Positions 25,538 through 26,500 of a DNA stretch of 26,500 nucleotides are shown one piece after another. A model generated the notes under the pieces. It worked only from the letters and a program-made list of their open reading frames with translations, searched no databases and was not told the origin of the DNA. Each line of letters starts with the position of its first letter. Position 1 is the first letter of the stretch. Position numbers and translations under genes: made by a program. This stretch comes from CAJBLF01 sp964495905 (GTDB lineage Bacteria; Patescibacteriota; Gracilibacteria; Absconditabacterales; Absconditicoccaceae): the NCBI GenBank assembly GCA_964495905.1, contig CAZBWN010000050.1, positions 1-26,500 on the forward strand, read 5' to 3'.

Positions 25538-26245
25538 ATGACACCTCCAATTGATTGAATGGAAGTCACTGCAGAAAACGCTCCAAAGATTTTAAAGACA
25601 GATGAATTTAGGGATCTCAAAGAAGAAGAATTAGTAATTTTGTTGAATGCAAAAAGACATGAAAATCTCCTCAACAAACCAAACATGACCCCAACAGACA
25701 AGGCGAATATGGAAAAATCCATCAAATTTCTCATAGACAAAAAAATGGATACTGAAGAAAATTTGAAAAAACTAGAAGCGATAAATTACGGATCAAATTA
25801 TATAGAGATCTGAGGAGTGAAACGAGCAAGACAAAATCTTAAAGTAGAACCAAATGGAGAGAATATCTTCAAACATGGAGATGAAGTGTATTTCAAATTT
25901 GATGCATTGAAAGAACAGAATAAACTCCTTGATAAGCAAGGAATGAAACTGCCATGAAAAGATGATTTCACTAAAGCATTGAAAGCATTGCCATGAGATT
26001 TCACAGAAAGTAATTGGTATACCTGAGCAAATATTTTATGAAATATATTAGATTTGCCAATGTCTGGGTTTTGTGGCAGCGGCGGTGAATTGTATAATAA
26101 AGGTATATATGGCTATGTTTGGTCGTCTTCAGAGAACGTTAGTACTGATACGTGGGACTTCGGATTCAGTGAAGATGGAGGTAGACTCGGTTGGAACGAT
26201 AGAGGCTACGCTCGTCCCGTCCGTCCTGTCCTGAAGTCCGCTTAA
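25538..26245 (+). CDS. Putative DGR target protein, FGE/DUF1566-like C-terminus (235 aa)
   Basis: N-terminal 115 residues are helical and charged (LKEEELVILLNAKRHENLL) with no signal peptide. The C-terminal domain (about residues 140-235) has the C-type-lectin / formylglycine-generating-enzyme-like signature: LPGKDDFTKAL, then LPMSGFCGSGGELYNKG, GYVWSSSE, WDFGFSEDGGRLGWNDRGYARPVRPVLK. Proteins of this shape are frequent targets of diversity-generating retroelements, in which the last part of the gene is rewritten by adenine-directed mutagenesis, and they are reported to be abundant in CPR bacteria. The stop codon lies within a GTCCGC-TTAA-GCGGAC palindrome, as expected next to an initiation-of-mutagenic-homing site. 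UGA is Gly at about seven sites. No template or reverse transcriptase is in view. Confidence 0.75.
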
Positions 26246-26251
26246 GCGGAC
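26236..26251. promoter_or_regulatory. Cruciform hairpin at 3' end of variable gene
   Basis: GTCCGC-TTAA-GCGGAC, a perfect 6-bp GC-rich stem with 4-base loop holding the UAA stop. DGRs often have such a hairpin just after the variable region. Confidence 0.6.
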
Positions 26252-26312
26252 CAAGTAACCTTCCGTCATGGTGGGCAAGCATGTTTATTTATTTCAATAC
26301 AAAAATACACAA

Positions 26313-26345
26313 GGGACAAAGCACAAAGCTTGTCTCTTTTTTTAT
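26313..26345 (+). terminator. Terminator after variable protein
   Basis: AGGGACAA-AGCACAAAGC-TTGTCTCT with one bulge, followed by seven T. Confidence 0.7.
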
Positions 26346-26393
26346 ATTTTTTTTGTCAGAGTTATTAAAAAAAACTTTATCACCCCCAGATGC

Positions 26394-26500
26394 ATGCCAC
26401 GAGATAGTGAGCAATTCGTAAATCAAGTAACCAACCGAAACGAACCGAAATGGGGACCGCCCCGGTGGTTACCGGGGGAGGGTTTGAGGTGAGTCAGAAG
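26394..26500 (+). other. Unassigned GC-rich segment at window edge
   Basis: An open frame begins at ATG 26394 and runs to the end (MPRDSEQFVNQVTNRN). The stretch is GC-richer than its surroundings and contains CCCCGGT-GGTT-ACCGGGG (26460-26477). Could be a structured RNA, the start of DGR-associated sequence or an unrelated gene; it cannot be assigned from this window. Confidence 0.25.

Noticed and set aside
26246..26500. DGR template repeat inside the window
   Set aside because: No stretch matches 26100-26240 with A-only differences; the short CAAGTAACC match does not extend.
1..26500. tRNA or rRNA genes
   Set aside because: I saw no cloverleaf with TTCGA arm and CCA-like end, nor conserved rRNA words; a covariance search would be decisive.

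Overview
The window is AT-rich, gene-dense bacterial DNA that only makes sense if UGA is read as glycine (genetic code 25). Conserved proteins such as MutS, PheT, a PilB-type ATPase, a PrmC/HemK-like methyltransferase, a DedA protein, a SpoU methyltransferase and an RsuA-type pseudouridine synthase are interrupted by in-frame UGA exactly where their families have conserved glycines, and nearly all genes end in UAA or UAG. This points to the Gracilibacteria / Absconditabacteria (SR1) branch of the Patescibacteria (CPR). All gene calls below treat UGA as Gly, so most are longer than standard-code prediction would give.

Layout. 1-3.4 kb: a repeat or gene remnant, several small orphan genes each with its own promoter, A-rich leader and hairpin terminator, a DedA membrane protein and a SpoU methyltransferase. 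3.4-8.3 kb (mostly minus): a PsbP-like lipoprotein, a SAM methyltransferase, a DEDD-type exonuclease-like protein and a 723-residue membrane-anchored protein of unknown function. 8.4-9.4 kb (plus): a small Thr-rich lipoprotein and an rRNA pseudouridine synthase. 9.5-15.2 kb (minus): a closely spaced run mutS - prmC-like - two unknowns - mazG-like - unknown. 15.4-17 kb: three small orphan genes and a decayed repeat. 17.1-19.1 kb (plus): a type IV pilus/type II secretion ATPase and a small hypothetical. 19.2-22.6 kb: zinc-ribbon membrane protein, cold-shock protein, an acidic hypothetical, a dCMP-deaminase-like enzyme, a half-size MFS protein, a chimeric gene fragment and a lipoprotein. 22.7-25.3 kb: pheT. 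25.5-26.2 kb: a protein with a C-terminal formylglycine-enzyme/DUF1566-like fold that looks like the target of a diversity-generating retroelement; its stop codon lies in a perfect GC-rich hairpin. No reverse transcriptase or template repeat is inside the window.

Recurring signals. Most independently transcribed genes share a sigma70-like promoter (TTGnnn, nearly always a 16-bp spacer, then TATAnT). Most small orphan genes also have a Shine-Dalgarno-free leader with the core AAAAACAAAAAAAA and contain no internal UGA; one of them (3018) even ends in UGA. Intergenic DNA and the two longest housekeeping genes (mutS, pheT) carry 'phrase' repeats, short stretches in which a 6-9 nt word is repeated imperfectly. 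GC-rich palindromes are found nested inside other repeats and, in one case, in frame inside a coding gene.
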